Part shown: piece after piece, positions 23,331 to 36,142 of the stretch
Position numbering within the stretch: the first letter of the stretch is position 1
Layout of the letters: each line of letters begins with the position of its first letter
DNA from: Heterotrichella gracilis
Taxonomy: Eukaryota; Sar; Xanthophyceae; Tribonematales; Xanthonemataceae
Length of the DNA: 64,000 bases
Reading direction: 5' to 3'
Assembly (NCBI GenBank): GCA_032358255.1
Contig: JAULBX010010767.1
Location: 42,461 to 106,460 of the forward strand
The notes under the pieces: model-generated
Databases searched by the model: none
What the model was told of the DNA's origin: nothing
What the model saw: only the letters and a program-made list of their open reading frames with translations
Position numbers and translations under genes: made by a program

Positions 23331-26300
23331 TCATTGCAGCACCGGCGCCACCTCCTCAGTCCCCGCACCCAGCTCCTCCCCCCTGGCCCAGTCCAGTCGC
23401 ACCCCCCGGTCTGTCTCCAGGTCCACGTAGCGCACGTTGGGGCACAGCCGCTGGATCTCGCCCTCGATGCGGTCCACCTCAGCGCCCACTGCACTCACAA
23501 CGTCCTGGCCTGCAGGGAAGCAGAGACACCAACCAGTCATGTGGCTGCTATAGCTGTACCTACATATATATGCATGCTGCAGACAGGCCGACTTCGACGT
23601 AACATGTTCAATCCTTGTGGTACAGGGATGCAAGGCAGCCTGCCAGCACCACAGGTTGCCACCCCAGACACACTGCCCCATACAGTGCTGTGCCCTGCCA
23701 CACAGAGCACACGACCACTCACCGGGTGTTTGCCGGCACCCAAACCCAACCGGAGCGCTGCAATCCACCTCCCCAATCGCCAACTCCAGCGCCATTGCCA
23801 TGATATCACACTACTAAGACTAGTTTCGCATCCTATCATTTGGTAATTACCCTTGCCCCCTCCCTGGCCCTCACCGTAGCATGACAGCACCCGCTCCAGC
23901 GCCTTGTGGTCCCGCGTCCATGTGGCCGCCTCAATCTGGCCATACAGGGTGGCGCGCCCCGCACGCTCCAGCTGGCGACGGACTATCTCATCGCCGCGAA
24001 AAGCTGCAGGGGTGGTGGGTGGGTGGGGGGTGGAGGGGTACAACACGTGGGGGTGGACAGTGAAGGGGGAACAACAGAACTGGGTTGAATTTAACAAACA
24101 ATCCTCTCCTCCAGTAGAACCATTCACAGCCAAGCCTGTGATGAGGGATGCATTCTATGTGTGCCAGGCAGTTCGAAGTACATATCAACCGTTATCCTTT
24201 CCCAGCCATTGTGGTATGATTGTGCGGTGCAGGTAGACACACACGGTGGCGGGATTTGCAACCACAATGCCTGACCCTGCGCAACATCCTGCACCGCACA
24301 CAGCACAGCAGCTGCCAGCTTCTGTGCGGGCAGAGCACACAGGGTGCGCTTATGAGCAGGTGATGGGCTCCGGGGCACAGATTATACAAATGCCGTGGTG
24401 TGGCCACTTGCCCTTGCGCACCCACCTATCTCCGCCTTGAAGCGGTAGATCTGGTTGCCGATCTCCTCGCTCTTGGCATCATACACCGCCTGCAGCAGGG
24501 GCACAGGGTGTCAGTGGACATGTACGCCCTGCCTTTTAGGGGGTTCAAGGGGATGGCACATGTACGCAACTGGCACCGGTAATGTGGACGCAGGGGGTGC
24601 GCCATGCAATGTGGCACGTAGGGCACACCGGCAGGGATGCAGCGTATGACAACAGTGTCATATTCAACAACCTTTTTCCTACCAGTGGTGTTAAGATCTG
24701 ATTCAGAAATATATTTGGGCTTCCTAGTTAATTCATTTATTTATCACCCCCCCGGATCCTACACAGGCATGCAAGGGGTCTGGCACCACTTATCACACCC
24801 TGACACACCCAGCTGTTCCCTGGGGTCTCCTAACCCACTGTGTGTGGCCGACGCGCCAGATGGCAATGGTACAACCAGAAGTAAAAAACCCTTATGCAAA
24901 CCCTACCTTGACCACAGGGTCGTTCCTCAGGTACTCCATCACCAGCTCAAGGTCCTCTTGCCGCATGGACCGACCTGCAAGGGGGGAGCATACATCATGC
25001 AGATGGGCAGGTAACCACCATGTGACAGATCTGAGAAAGGAAGACAGATGTTAGAAAGAAATCCGGTGCAGCTGCAGAGGCGCACTTCAAAATGCAGCTG
25101 ACATCTTTAACTACTTTGACATTTTTTGCTGCAGCAGTACAATATAGTGGGCAGGTAATCATGTAGCCAGGAACCCCTCACAAGGTTCCGCCTGTCCATG
25201 AGGCTATGGAGGTGCTCCTGCGGGTCGCACCTATGAGCAGCTGGCGGTTCTGCCTGATGAGGAACACAGCCACTGTGGCCAGCAGCCCCCCCACGCATAT
25301 CGACCCTATCGCGTCCCACATGGCGTTGCCTGTGTGGTGCACCAGCCACGTGCACACGCCTGCACAGGAGGAGGAGCATGCAGGGTTGTAGGCGCATGCT
25401 AATAGGAGGGGCATGTGTGCATCAAGACCAGCAGTGTCTGTGTGGAGCAGTACTGGTTGGGGAATGTGGGCATAGGGCTTAGCAGTGTACGTGTGAAACA
25501 GTACTTGTATTGAGTGGCGCACATGACAGGTATTGCCCTGGCCTTCCATGCCAGGTACGCAATTCACTCCTCATGGTGCTCAGCGCGCATGCGCTGATCA
25601 GGCATGTAGAAACGCATGCAGCCACCTCCGCCTCCACCCCCAACCCCACCCCCAGTACCCACCCGCCACCACCAGCCCCGCCACCGCCGCGCTGTCCTCC
25701 ATCATGACCGCGATGGATGTGGGGTCGTTGGCGCGCTTGACGTACTCAACAAACGACATCTGCGCAGCCTGCGCCCCCGCCGCCACGGTGCGTATGGCCA
25801 CAACCAGCGAGTAGCTCTCAAGCAGGAGGGAGAAGCCAAGCACTGCGGGGGAAGCAGCTTTGGTGGGTGCGGTTTGATACTAGGCTGGCTGTACTGTTGG
25901 GTTGCTGGTGACTACAAAGTGGTGCAATTCCTACACCCATCCCACATGGGGGGTATGCCCTGCACTCACAGCTCACCACCACTCAAGCAGCCATGGTCCG
26001 CCCCCACTCATGCCACACAAGGCTCCACCTGCATGCCACCCCTATCATGTTGTGCCCCCCCTTGCGCTGCCCCATCCCTTCCCACCCACCCTACCACCGG
26101 CCCCAACATGTTGGGAGTTGTCACCTGCATCTTGACCATGTACAGATGCCCTCCCCCCTCTCCCGACATCGTCACCTCCCCACCATTTACCCCACCAATC
26201 CCCGAGCATCAATGCCGCCTGCATCTCCACCATATATAACTTCACCCCTCCGCCCCTCCCCCCCAACATCCACCCACCCACCTGCCACCCCTGCCAGCAT

Positions 26301-27898
26301 GTTGTCCAACTGTGTCTCCACCATGAGTGCGTGCAGGCCGTGCACCACCGTCACGCCTGCGCCCAGGCAGAAGATGCCCACCGCGCTGATCAGGCTGAAC
26401 ACAAACTTGTCGCGCAGGTAGCCGTAGGGGTGCATGGCGGTGGGGGCCTTGCGGGAGCGCAGGATGCCCAGCCGCAGCAGGAACTGCAGCGGGAAATTAT
26501 TGGTTTGGAGGAAAACACTACTGAACGGAGTTACCAAAGGAATCAGGACTGCGGGAGGCATATAATTTTATGATAGCTATGAGGGTGAGGTGTGCACCAA
26601 GAGATGGCGTGAAGGACAAGGTTTAAATTCCGGCCCGCACCTGGTTGCCGATGTCGGCCACTGAATGGATAGTTTCTGCCAGGAGGGCACTGCGGGAGCA
26701 AGGGGAGTGGGACCTTGAGAATACAAGGAGCCACCCACTAGGTGGTAACATCAATGCACCCCCAAACGTACGCAGCGCTTAGCCCATATGCATAACATTC
26801 AGCTGCCCCAGTGCATAAGCATGAGCATTGACATTGGCGCACGCCAACCCCAGCAACACGTTGCACCTGACAGGCAAGGGAACCCCACACACCCCGGCTA
26901 GTGCTTACCTGCTGCCTGACAGGAGGTATACACCCAGCTTGGCCATGAAGATGAGCGCATTCATGGTGAGCGCTGCAAGTGACGGAGGGGGAGAGGGTTT
27001 AGTGCGACCCTGCCCTTGGTGTACTGAGTGTAGGGTTTTGGTTGGTGCCACGGACGTGCAAAACTATGGTGACTGGAAATTTGCACTGTGCAAAACTACG
27101 GTGACAGGAAGTTTGCAGTGGAGACTTCCAAAAATCTGATGTGGCCCACCACCACATCGCGGCTTGGTAGTTTCTGTAGGCAGGCGGCGGTTGCGTGGCA
27201 AGGGTTTCCAATAGGGTTTCTGACGGGATGGCATGCCATACCAACGTTGACAGTGTGCAGCTCCCGCTTGTGGTGGGTGGAGTCTGCGGCAGCGGGCAGG
27301 GGTCCGTACTGTGGCTGCTCATCTCCCCGGAGCCTGTTTTCGCTCCAACTGCAGATGCATGCATATAGTGGGTGAGATACGTCAAACACCTGCAAGGTGT
27401 TTCCGGCCATACTAGTGCCACTGTCGCTCGGTTGGTCCTTTAAATCACACCTTGGATATTGCATACAGCATGCCCTGTGTAAAAGCCACGCAACTACAGC
27501 AAAAACTGTAGCAGGGGACCATACCTTTGGCTCAGGGCATGAGTAAGACCAGAAAAGTCCCTGTGCCGTTCTGGCCCCGGCAGGCTGTACGTATCCTGTC
27601 GGTGGTGTGCACCAAACATTGGGTTGCTGCATGGTGCGTTGTACTTGAAAGCTGCGGCTGCCACTGTCCTGTGCGCCAGGTGCACACTACGTTGCAACGT
27701 GTGGAGGGGCGAGAAGTGGGGTGCTGTAGGTGCTGGGTGGGCACGGCTGCTGCCGAGGCCAGGGAAAGCACGAGAGGTGTTCATGCTTGAGAAAATACTA
27801 TGAGCACAGCGCCTCTGAGCGGTTGCATGGAAGGCTTGAAGGACCCCAGGTTGGTGGTTTCCGAAAGCTTTGAGCACTGACCAACCACGAGGGAGCAT
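23331..27898 (-). CDS. ZnT9/SLC30A9-like cation diffusion facilitator
   Basis: Membrane transporter-like protein of the CDF superfamily, ZnT9 branch. Eleven exons: 27898-27525, 27348-27242, 26972-26909, 26689-26641, 26483-26282, 25842-25663, 25359-25231, 24974-24907, 24489-24426, 24003-23875 and 23509-23331. They sum to 1545 bases, exactly 515 codons. Landmarks: TM1 [20 protein letters not shown], then [15 protein letters not shown] with the HxxxD site, [54 protein letters not shown], and the C-terminal ZnT9 block [20 protein letters not shown] followed by VDLET. The 125-residue first exon begins [18 protein letters not shown] and is basic and acid-poor, consistent with organellar targeting. 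The second metal site has Asp but no His, as expected for the branch. Transported ion is unproven. Confidence 0.93.
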
Positions 27899-29326
27899 CT
27901 CGCTGACAGTCCAAGGACGCAGTCATGTATCCCAGAGCTGTTTAAAAATAAACCAGTTTCCTTGTTTACTATTTCAAGCAGCAAACAGCAGCCTTGAGAC
28001 AATGGTATCCTCACTGCCTAATATTCTCTCTGCTGGGTGGTGGCCACCTCACAATGACCGGTCATATAGTCTGCACTGTTAGGTTGTCTGCGGCTGTTTA
28101 CTTCGTGTGTACTTTGCCACCAAGCTGTTGACCTAGGCTAGGCCGGGTAGAGCATGCTTTCAACTTCAGTCCTTCGGGCTCGCAGAGCGAGGGGTACCGT
28201 TCGCCAAAACCCTTCGCTAGGAATTCAGGAATTGCACCACATTCCACAGCAACCTCTCTCGCTGGCAGTCAAGGTTTCCCTTCAAGGTCTATAAGAGCTA
28301 TTGTATAAATTACAGCAGTGGTGCAACCTGTTGCATATTGTACACCATCGAATCAGGCAGCACTGTGGTGGGCGGCAAGGCATATCACATATCATCATGT
28401 CACTGACAAAACAGGGATCCAACTGGTTGACGTGACGAGCGTGTGTGTTGGGTCATCGCTGCTATGGCAACACTGCTGTAGCTTGGCAAGTGGCTGCAAA
28501 TAAGAGCTGCAGTAGAAAACTGCGCGTCTAGCCGGCCTTGCTCACTTGAAGTCAGGACCGCTGGCATGAAACAACTGCCAGGTAAACGCAGCGCGAGGAG
28601 AAAACTTCCTAGGCAGGCAAGGGTAGCACAAAAAACAGCGAGCAGCAGCAGGATAAATCACCCACATACCCCCGTGTAGTGACTTGTGAATCTATTCATT
28701 TTGCATACCGGGGCCAACATGCGCTGCAAGTGGAGCTGGGCATATCTTGCAAAGCTCTAAAGTAAAAAACAGGCCGTGCTCAAACAAAGCACTGTTCCCT
28801 GTCAAAAAGTAAGATTCATTCAAAGACATCATCCACTGCAAGATAGAGGGTTTGGGGCGGCAGCTGTACACAAGGGGCACTGAAAAAGTGCGCCCTCAAC
28901 TATGCTATGCCAAATGGGGTGCCACACTGCAATAGGCTGTGCAGTTTTTGTCGCTCATGCGACAAGTGCGCGCGAGGAAACAATAAGCGTACACCTGCGA
29001 AGAAATGGTTGGCACCGCCAGGCACCCATGGGCTTTCCCCAGCCCTTGCACAAGGCGGCGCAACAAAGGAAAACATAAGCGGTGGTTTGTTCAACGGACG
29101 TTGGTTCACCTAAGTAAGCTTCTACCAGATTCCATGTTCAACTAGACGTTTGGGTTGTACTGTTGTTCATTTAGCTATGCCAGTCACTTAAGCATGCTAT
29201 ATGTTCTTGTGGATCACCGTTTGACCTGTGCTTACTTGTTCCAGTGAGCTCACAGCGGGGGGCCTGAGCTGGAATTGTATTCCTTTTTGTTGTTGAGTTT
29301 CCCAGCCACAAGAAGCTCTGTGGCCA
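27899..29326. other. Intergenic region between the 778-aa protein gene and the ZnT9-like gene
   Basis: About 1.4 kb. It carries the 3' UTR of the minus-strand gene at 29327 and the promoter of the ZnT9-like gene. No splice-supported coding segment was seen. Confidence 0.4.
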
Positions 29327-32300
29327 TTAATCCTGGATGACAAACTTGGTCCTTGCGTCAAACTCGCACAGGTGGCTCCCAACCTGCGGCTTGGGGCTGC
29401 AGGCATCCGGCACGCTCTGCACACGCAACAACACATGCTGTCAGTTTGGTTGCTGCCTCTGTAGTGCAAAGCAGGGGCAAGGGTTTGAACCAATAAGCAC
29501 ATAAGCGCAGGGCGGGACAAGGGCACCCTGGCAACTGCAGATGCTAACTGCAGGACCCTTAGGGTTTAGGGTTTTGCAGGCAACGTACCGACTGGCCCAC
29601 TTCGTTGTCCATCCTGACGTTGCCCTCCGTGGAGCTGCTGCTGTTGGCCCCATTGAGCAGTATGATGTCCTCCATCATTAGGTGGCTGTACATGCTCTGG
29701 TTGGCCACCTGCTGCATCATGGTCTCCTGGGGCTGCTGCTGCACCACCTGCACGCGCTGGTGCCCACCCCACTTCTGCTGCCCCGCCAGCAGCGCGCGCA
29801 GCGTGTCCAGGCTGATCTCGGTGGTGCCGCCGCCCTGCAGGCCGTCGTTGTGGTGCATCATCGGCTGCTGGGGCACCTCCTGCGTGATGATGGCAAACTG
29901 ACCATTGGCCAGCTGGATGGCCTGCAGGGGCTGGGCCTGCTGGTGGTGCACCATCAGGCGCTGCCCGGTCATGGTGTCGGTGATGTAGCCGGGGGAGGAG
30001 CCCTGCTTGAGCTCCAGGATGGAGGCGGGCAGGGAGGAGGTGCGCTCGGCGTGGCGGTGGTGCGGGGAGGGGATCTGACCCGTGAGGGTGCTGTTCTGCG
30101 AGTTGGGCATGGGCGAGGTGACGTAGGCCGTCTGCACCGGCATGCTGGAGGTGCGCTGGGGGCCAGTGACCACCACGCGGTGGTGGTGGGGGGAGATGGA
30201 GATGGCGTGGTGCAGGGTGTGGTCGTTGGCCATCATGGGCGCCGGGGGGATGTGCAGCTGCGTGGGGTAGGGCACGGAGCGGGTGGGGGTGTCGGCGCGG
30301 TCAGAGTCGGCGTGCTCAGGGAAGCGCAGGTTGTCCAGGTCAAAGTCAGAGTGGTCCTGCAGGGGCAGAGGGGACCAGGGTCAATGTGGGGTCGGGGAGG
30401 GAAGGCTGACTGCTATACCCTGGCTGAATTGCAGCAATGCTTGGAACAGCTTTCTAGCAGGGAAGGAGCCATATGAGTGCACTATCATCCAATGCAGCTG
30501 CCAAGCACTTGACAGAGATAGGCAAGTGCAGCTGTTAGCAGTTAATAGTTCCATCTTGCTACATACCTTCTCCCCGCTGTTGTTGAAGCTGTGGGAGAGG
30601 TAGTCCAGTGGCATGTCCTGGTTGGCGAGGTTGATCAGGCCCTCTGCTGAGATGGGCCCACCTGCGCTCACGTTGATGTCCAGCCTGCTCCTCTTACTGG
30701 GCTTGTGCTGCAAAGTGAGAAGTCAATGGGTAAGAGGGAGGCTGGTGCCAGGCAGTGAGGTTTCACAGATTATGGTGAGGCGAGGGAGAGTGGCGTACCA
30801 TCATGGAGTCCATTGGGTAGCACGAGGCGTTGTGCTTATGGTTGTGGTTGTGGAGGTCGTGCATGCTGGTGCTGTTGAGCGCATGCTGCAGCAGCAGCTT
30901 TGGCAGCGGCCCCTCGCCCATGTCGTCGACGTCCACATCGTCATCGCCCAGCATAGGTATGGGAGAGACCATGCGGTTGGACCGCCTCCTGTCGGAAGGT
31001 GACATCCCAATCTTCCAGCCCTCCCAGTCGTTGCTGCAGTGGAGGGTAGGGTGAGTTGGTGGATGCATTAGGGTTACTCGTCGATGCATGCATCAGGGTA
31101 GAATGCAACAGAAGAAGGGAAACGAAGCACAGCAGTGCATGTACCTACCTGACAGGGACAGATATCTGGATGTGGGCTGCTCCGGTCGGCACGTCGTTGT
31201 TGGCCAGCACACGGATAGGTGGCGAGACGGCGGTGCCGATCAGCTGCTTGCCACCGTTCTCATACACCGCTGTCACCAGCCGGAACCGCCTGACGCCGAC
31301 GTGGGTGCCCGCCTCGTCGATCGACAGGTACATGAACCGCATCTCCTTCAGGTGGTCCTTGGGGTTGGAGTTGGTGGGCAGGTCAAAGCCAGCGCGGCGC
31401 CCGAGGCGGCCAAAGCGCTGGATGGCACGAAGCACCTGGCCTTGGCAGCCCTTCTTGCATGCTGCCCTGGTCAACATCGTCCTGCAAACCAAACGAGAGA
31501 GGTGTAAGCAAAGGGCCGCCACTGGGCGTTGAAAAGAGGGAAGCTCCAACTTGGGACTTGGCAGCACAAGCATCACAACCTTGGGTTTGGCAGCAAAGGC
31601 ATCACACCTTGACAACAAATGCACCCTGTGGGGAACCTGAACAGTCACAATCACAACAGAAGTGCCCTGAACCCAACAGATGGCCAGCTGACCACCACAA
31701 AGAGTACTTACCACTGGTACTTGCCATCACTCTCCACCTGCCCTGCCCCCCGCGCCTTGCCAGAGTCCTTGGGGCTGTCATACACAACGAACACGTTGAC
31801 CCGGACCTGCATGCCGTTGTTGAGCTTGGCATTGTAGGCCACTGAGCTCTCCTGCAGGTCAGCAGAGAAGTTCTGCGAGCCCAGCTGCAGGGCCTGGGTG
31901 ACGCACAGCTGCTTGTTGCCTGCCTCATCAACAATGGACAGCTCCACTTGGTTGTAGGACCACCTTTTCTTGCCAAGCTTGTAAGCCCTGCAACCACAAC
32001 AAACCAGATCAGCCTGCGCTGCAGAAAGGCAGTGAGGCGTTGTGTGTGCAGGTGCCCACCAGCTGTGCAGTCAAGTCAGGCCCACGGCCTAGTGGCAGTG
32101 ATGCACCAGAAGAGCGTTGCCATACCTGAGCTCCACCACCTCAGCAGAGTTGAGCTCCTCCACGCTCCTGTTCTGCTGGGTGGTGACCGGGCAAAGCACT
32201 TCCTTGGTGGTTCGCAGCATCACCACAGCGTGGTAGCCAGCAGGAGCTGGCCTGGTCAGCTGGAAGGGTTCAGCAAGTGCAGGCAAGACCCCAGCCTACA

Positions 32301-33629
32301 GCAACACAGCAGTGGTGATGAGCCTGCGCCTGTGAAGTCCACCCCTGCTGCCCAGGGTTTAGCTCCTACTACAGCGCAGCTGTAGGCCGACCCCGATGAT
32401 ACTCGATGCACGGGGTGGGAGGAATGGAACCGGTGTTCGGCTGCAAAAGCTAATCAAGTCACAGGAACGCCGGTGTACCGCGATGGCCCCAAGTTTGCAA
32501 GATGCGAACGCCACAACTGCTGCTGTGGGTACCCCGCGCGACAACTAATAAGGATCACTGTAACCATGCAGGTTCCCCACGACCCCCGCAGTGCGTAACC
32601 GTTCTAGGCAGAGAGGCAACAGGCGGGTATTGGGAATCACACGCTTTCTCAACGACTTGCACACACAGTCAAACAGGGACTTGATTGAAGGAAACAAAGA
32701 GCTGCACGGTAAAGGCCACGGAACAAGCTTTTGATTGCTGAGCATATGTACGGCGGCGGGTTTGTCAGGGCCTTTGGACCCGGCACCTAGTCATGACTAC
32801 CCTCCCGCAAGGCATCCCAGTCCCAGGAGCATGCCAAAACAAAGCGCGCGGGGAAAGTGCAAGTACTGGTCAGTCCTAATGGAAGAAGAAACAAAGCCAA
32901 CTAGTCGTGAGAATAGAGCAGTAGACGTTTCTGCCCGCGATCAGCAATGTGGGCAACGACGGTTATCCAACGACACTTGCCACAAACCGGGGGCCCAATC
33001 ACGAGTAGCTGACGCATTGTCCCAACGAGCAGCACGCTGTGCTGGTAAAGTTACACAGAAAACGTGCTCTTCAGTGCCCTTACCTTGATAGCCCGGAGAT
33101 CCTTCGGAGATCGCCCACCCGGACGCGCTATCGGGCGCTGACACCACGACTCACTGGGCGTACCACCTAAGTGTGTGGTAGCCGCAAGCACCTCTGCATT
33201 ACGCCCAGTAGTGCAGTGCAGCAAGCCTTGTGAAACAACAGTACCACCAATTGGCCCCTGGTTTGTGCTTGCTGTGGACAGACAACGAGTCGTCGCCTCA
33301 AACTTATCACGCACAGAAACCGCGTCAAAAAACAGTTGCGGGGGCGGGGGTTGCAATTTGATCACTGTTATACCTCCCTGTTCGACTGAGTCAGGGACCC
33401 TGAGTCAGGGTTTGGCACAAAGCTCAAAAACCCTAAAATGCCAATTTCAAATGACATTCAATAGTATTAATGTTTTAAACAGCAAGGCACAGAGATATGT
33501 TTCTTGGCATGTAGTTGCCTCAATGCGCGAGGCCCAGAAGCCACTCTGGAAGAGCTTGCTATAATGGGCCGAGCAAGCGCTCTTACCTACGATGTGCTGG
33601 GGCACAATCATAAACTCGCTGTCATGCAT
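29327..33629 (-). CDS. Unassigned 778-residue protein, probable transcriptional regulator
   Basis: I do not recognise this family. Nine exons keep one phase: 33629-33587, 33364-33084, 32295-32126, 31987-31712, 31481-31149, 31033-30799, 30707-30567, 30356-29589 and 29416-29327 (2337 bases). Residues about 110-400 look like a structured, beta-rich region: VELRAYKLGKKRWSYNQVEL, QVRVNVFVVYDSPKDSG, a Cys/Arg-rich AACKKGCQGQVLRAIQRFGR, then MRFMYLSIDEAGTHVGVRRF and SPPIRVLANNDVP. That last motif recalls the closing strand of p53/NDT80/Rel-like DNA-binding folds, which is only an impression. The C-terminal half is low complexity, rich in His, Met, Gln and Asn, with an acidic patch (DDDVDVDDM) and a nuclear-signal-like HKPSKRSR. 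It lies upstream of ZnT9-like on the same strand. Confidence 0.75.
33386..33410. repeat. CTGAGTCAGGG direct repeat containing TGAGTCA
   Basis: Two identical 11-base copies separated by three bases, in intron 1 of the 778-aa protein gene. Each holds TGAGTCA, the palindromic core bound by bZIP factors of the AP-1/GCN4 type elsewhere. Confidence 0.7.
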
Positions 33630-34788
33630 GGTGCCCTTTGAAACATATACACTGTACGGTAGTTGCTTGGAAACACAGCCTAAGGCAAAAAGATAGACAC
33701 CCTGCGGTTGCGGGCAAAGTCCTGGTAGCTATGTCCTGGTAGCAAAGCAGATGAACCGCCAACGCCCTTCACATGCCACTCATAATTAGCTGCAAACTGG
33801 CACAGCTACTACTCAACGGCTGTGACTGGTCACTGGCAGGGCAGCGGCAACGTAGCCAACAAGTAACTCTCAAATAAGTCTGGTTCAAAGCCATATTTGC
33901 TAAACCCAGTACATACGGCTATGGCCCATGCACACTAGCTCCGCTGACAAGGGGGGAAAGTGTTTGTGGAACTACAGGTGTCAAACACTCATGGAGCAGC
34001 CAAAAGGCTTGTGTGACCTGGGAAACATCTATGAGCAAACAGTGCCTAATAAGCACCAAAAACAACAAAATGGAAAAAGCCACGACTCTCTTCCAGAAAA
34101 CACTGTTTGATGCAAGTCTGTATAGCCAAAAACAATCGCCTCTGCACCGTGCTGAGACGTCACCTGTATTGCTTTAGGCAACTTGCCATCTGGCCAGTGT
34201 GCGTGCATTGCTCCGCGCTGCTCAAACCCCAACAGGATGTCCGCTAGTGGTTGTGAACACAGCACCTTTCTAGATAAGTGAACTGTGGTCCTGGCGCCTG
34301 CGCGGAATAAAAGAAAAAACTACAAGCTGGGCTGTAGTCCTGAACGACAAGCACGTGGGCAATAAGGGCTAAACACCAAAACACCAAGTGCAAAGCCAAC
34401 AGCGCACCGTGGGTGGTGGGCGTTGGCTGCGTTGCACATGATGCAGCAAGTACTTGCCAACAGCTGGTGCTGATAGCGCAAGAATGTTGGAAAAAACTGC
34501 CACTGCCCTTGAGGTGGGGAAAACTGGGATACAGGGGTACACAGTGCAGACACAGCCTAGCTGTACACTTGTCAGTTGTCACGATGCAGATGTGCACGGA
34601 CGAAGAATCGACCTAACTAAGGCGCAAGCAACCACTTTTGAGGTGTTGCCTGCTGCTGTATCAAGCAGAAGTTGTGCTTGGTGTTCCATGTGTTGCTGCA
34701 AAAAAACAAAGTTAGGGCCATATGTTCCCAGATCTACTGTTGTGTCCCAAGTAGCCTGCACAAGCTGCACCGCGTGGAGCGTGGCCTG
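33630..34788. other. Intergenic region upstream of the 778-aa protein gene
   Basis: About 1.16 kb between the Alba stop and the start of the next minus-strand gene. It should hold the Alba 3' UTR and the promoter for the regulator-like gene. Nothing else recognised. Confidence 0.4.
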
Positions 34789-35541
34789 TCACTCCTGTGC
34801 TTCACTTTCATCCTCTAGCTCCACCTCTTCCTCGCCCAGGTCCAACACATCCAGTGCAGCCTCCGCCTCGTTTTCTGCTGCGATAAGCTCATCAAACTGG
34901 GCGCTCTTCACGAGTATGACCTCCATCTTGGGCTTCTGCCGGGTCCTGAACTCGTCAGTGAGCTGCTCCAGTGCTGTGGACACCTTCTTCTCAACAGCCA
35001 GGTCCCTGTTCTTCAGGATCTCAGCAACAGTCACCATGCTGGAGACAGCAATGCCCAAGGCTGACAGCTGCACCTCTCCATGCTCTTGAAGGAAACGCTG
35101 TTACAACAAGGCACACCTTATCTCAGCACCCCACCACTGCCCAAATGCAGCATGCTGCTTGCAACGTGGGTGTTGAGGTTGTGGCAACTTAAAATCCAAA
35201 GAAGTTGAAAACCTAAAAGGCTCAAAGTGTGCAAACGGCAGCTGGATGACAATCAGCATGACGGCAGACACCCACCTTGGCCAGGTTTATGTAGGAAATG
35301 GGCTTCCTTGTGCTGGACACCAGTATCCTGCGCGGGCACGGCACGCTTCAAAATCACCTTTCAAACAGTGAACAAGCAACTTACGTGTACGGTTTCCGGC
35401 CTGCCCACCACGCACAATGCAAGCCTGGATGCAACCCAAACCCAGTGCAAGTGCACTAAGACCCCTGGTCGTGCGCCTATCAAGCGGATGATACCTGGCC
35501 GGGTGTCCTTCGCTGCTGGCAGTGGCCTCCGCGGTTGACAT
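34789..35541 (-). CDS. Alba-domain nucleic-acid-binding protein
   Basis: Small RNA/DNA-binding protein of the Alba family, as found in plants and algae. Exons 35541-35495, 35327-35276 and 35097-34789 give 135 residues. The fold is easy to read: RILVSSTRKPISYINLAK, EHGEVQLSALGIAVSSMVTV, AEILKNRDLAVEKKV, KPKMEVILVKSAQFDELIAA. The C-terminus is a short acidic tail (LGEEEVELEDESEAQE). The N-terminus (MSTAEATASSEGHPA) is short and unstructured. Related plant proteins bind mRNA and R-loops, so a role in RNA metabolism is likely, but the target cannot be read from sequence. Head-to-head with ERG28. Confidence 0.95.
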
Positions 35542-36142
35542 CGTGATCCAAAAAGAAAAAAAACTGCAAACGAAAGTTTGGCAGGGCGTGGTCGTGGGAT
35601 ACCTTCAAAAAATAAAAAGATGCGTTTGATGTGTGGTATTTAATGAAGAAGCCTTTCATAAAGAAGAACTGCGCACCTAGAGCGTCTGCTACACCGGCTT
35701 TGTATGTGTGTGGCTCACTTGGCCAACGTGGGTCGCTGAGTCGGTACCTTTATTTTAAACGCCCACTATTTTTGGTGCAAAAGGAGCCGATAAAAGTAAT
35801 AATATCTTGCAAGTGCGCTAGTCATTACCCTTTGTACTCGCACGTCGAATCAAAGGCTAGTCTGCCTCCCAACTGTTTTTGCTTGCTAGCACGAACCCTT
35901 GCATCGTCGGTCCCAGCCTGGTGCCTTGTGGGTGCCGCAGATACCCCGCAAAGAGTTGGCCCCACGCACCCTGCTCGAGTATGGGTTTGCAGCTCCAGCC
36001 TGCACTGAACATACCACCTTGCACACCCGCCGTGCTTCACAAGGGCTCTTGGGTGCTATCCGGTTTTTTGAGCTCGTGGTGACAGCGATCGGGTTCGATT
36101 TACTGTTCGATTTCCCCGAGTATTGCAGCCTGTAGTTCACTG
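35542..36142. promoter_or_regulatory. Divergent promoter region Alba / ERG28
   Basis: About 600 bases between opposed start codons. No TATA box or coding segment recognised. A poly-A-rich stretch lies at 35551-35624. Confidence 0.5.

Noticed and set aside
29682-30476. Long plus-strand frame of 264 codons opposite the 778-aa gene
   Set aside because: It is the mirror of the His/Gln/Met-rich exon on the minus strand and has no splice context of its own.
32380-32560. GC-rich structured stretch considered as a structured RNA or tRNA
   Set aside because: It lies in an intron of the 778-aa gene and no complete cloverleaf or known RNA motif could be built.
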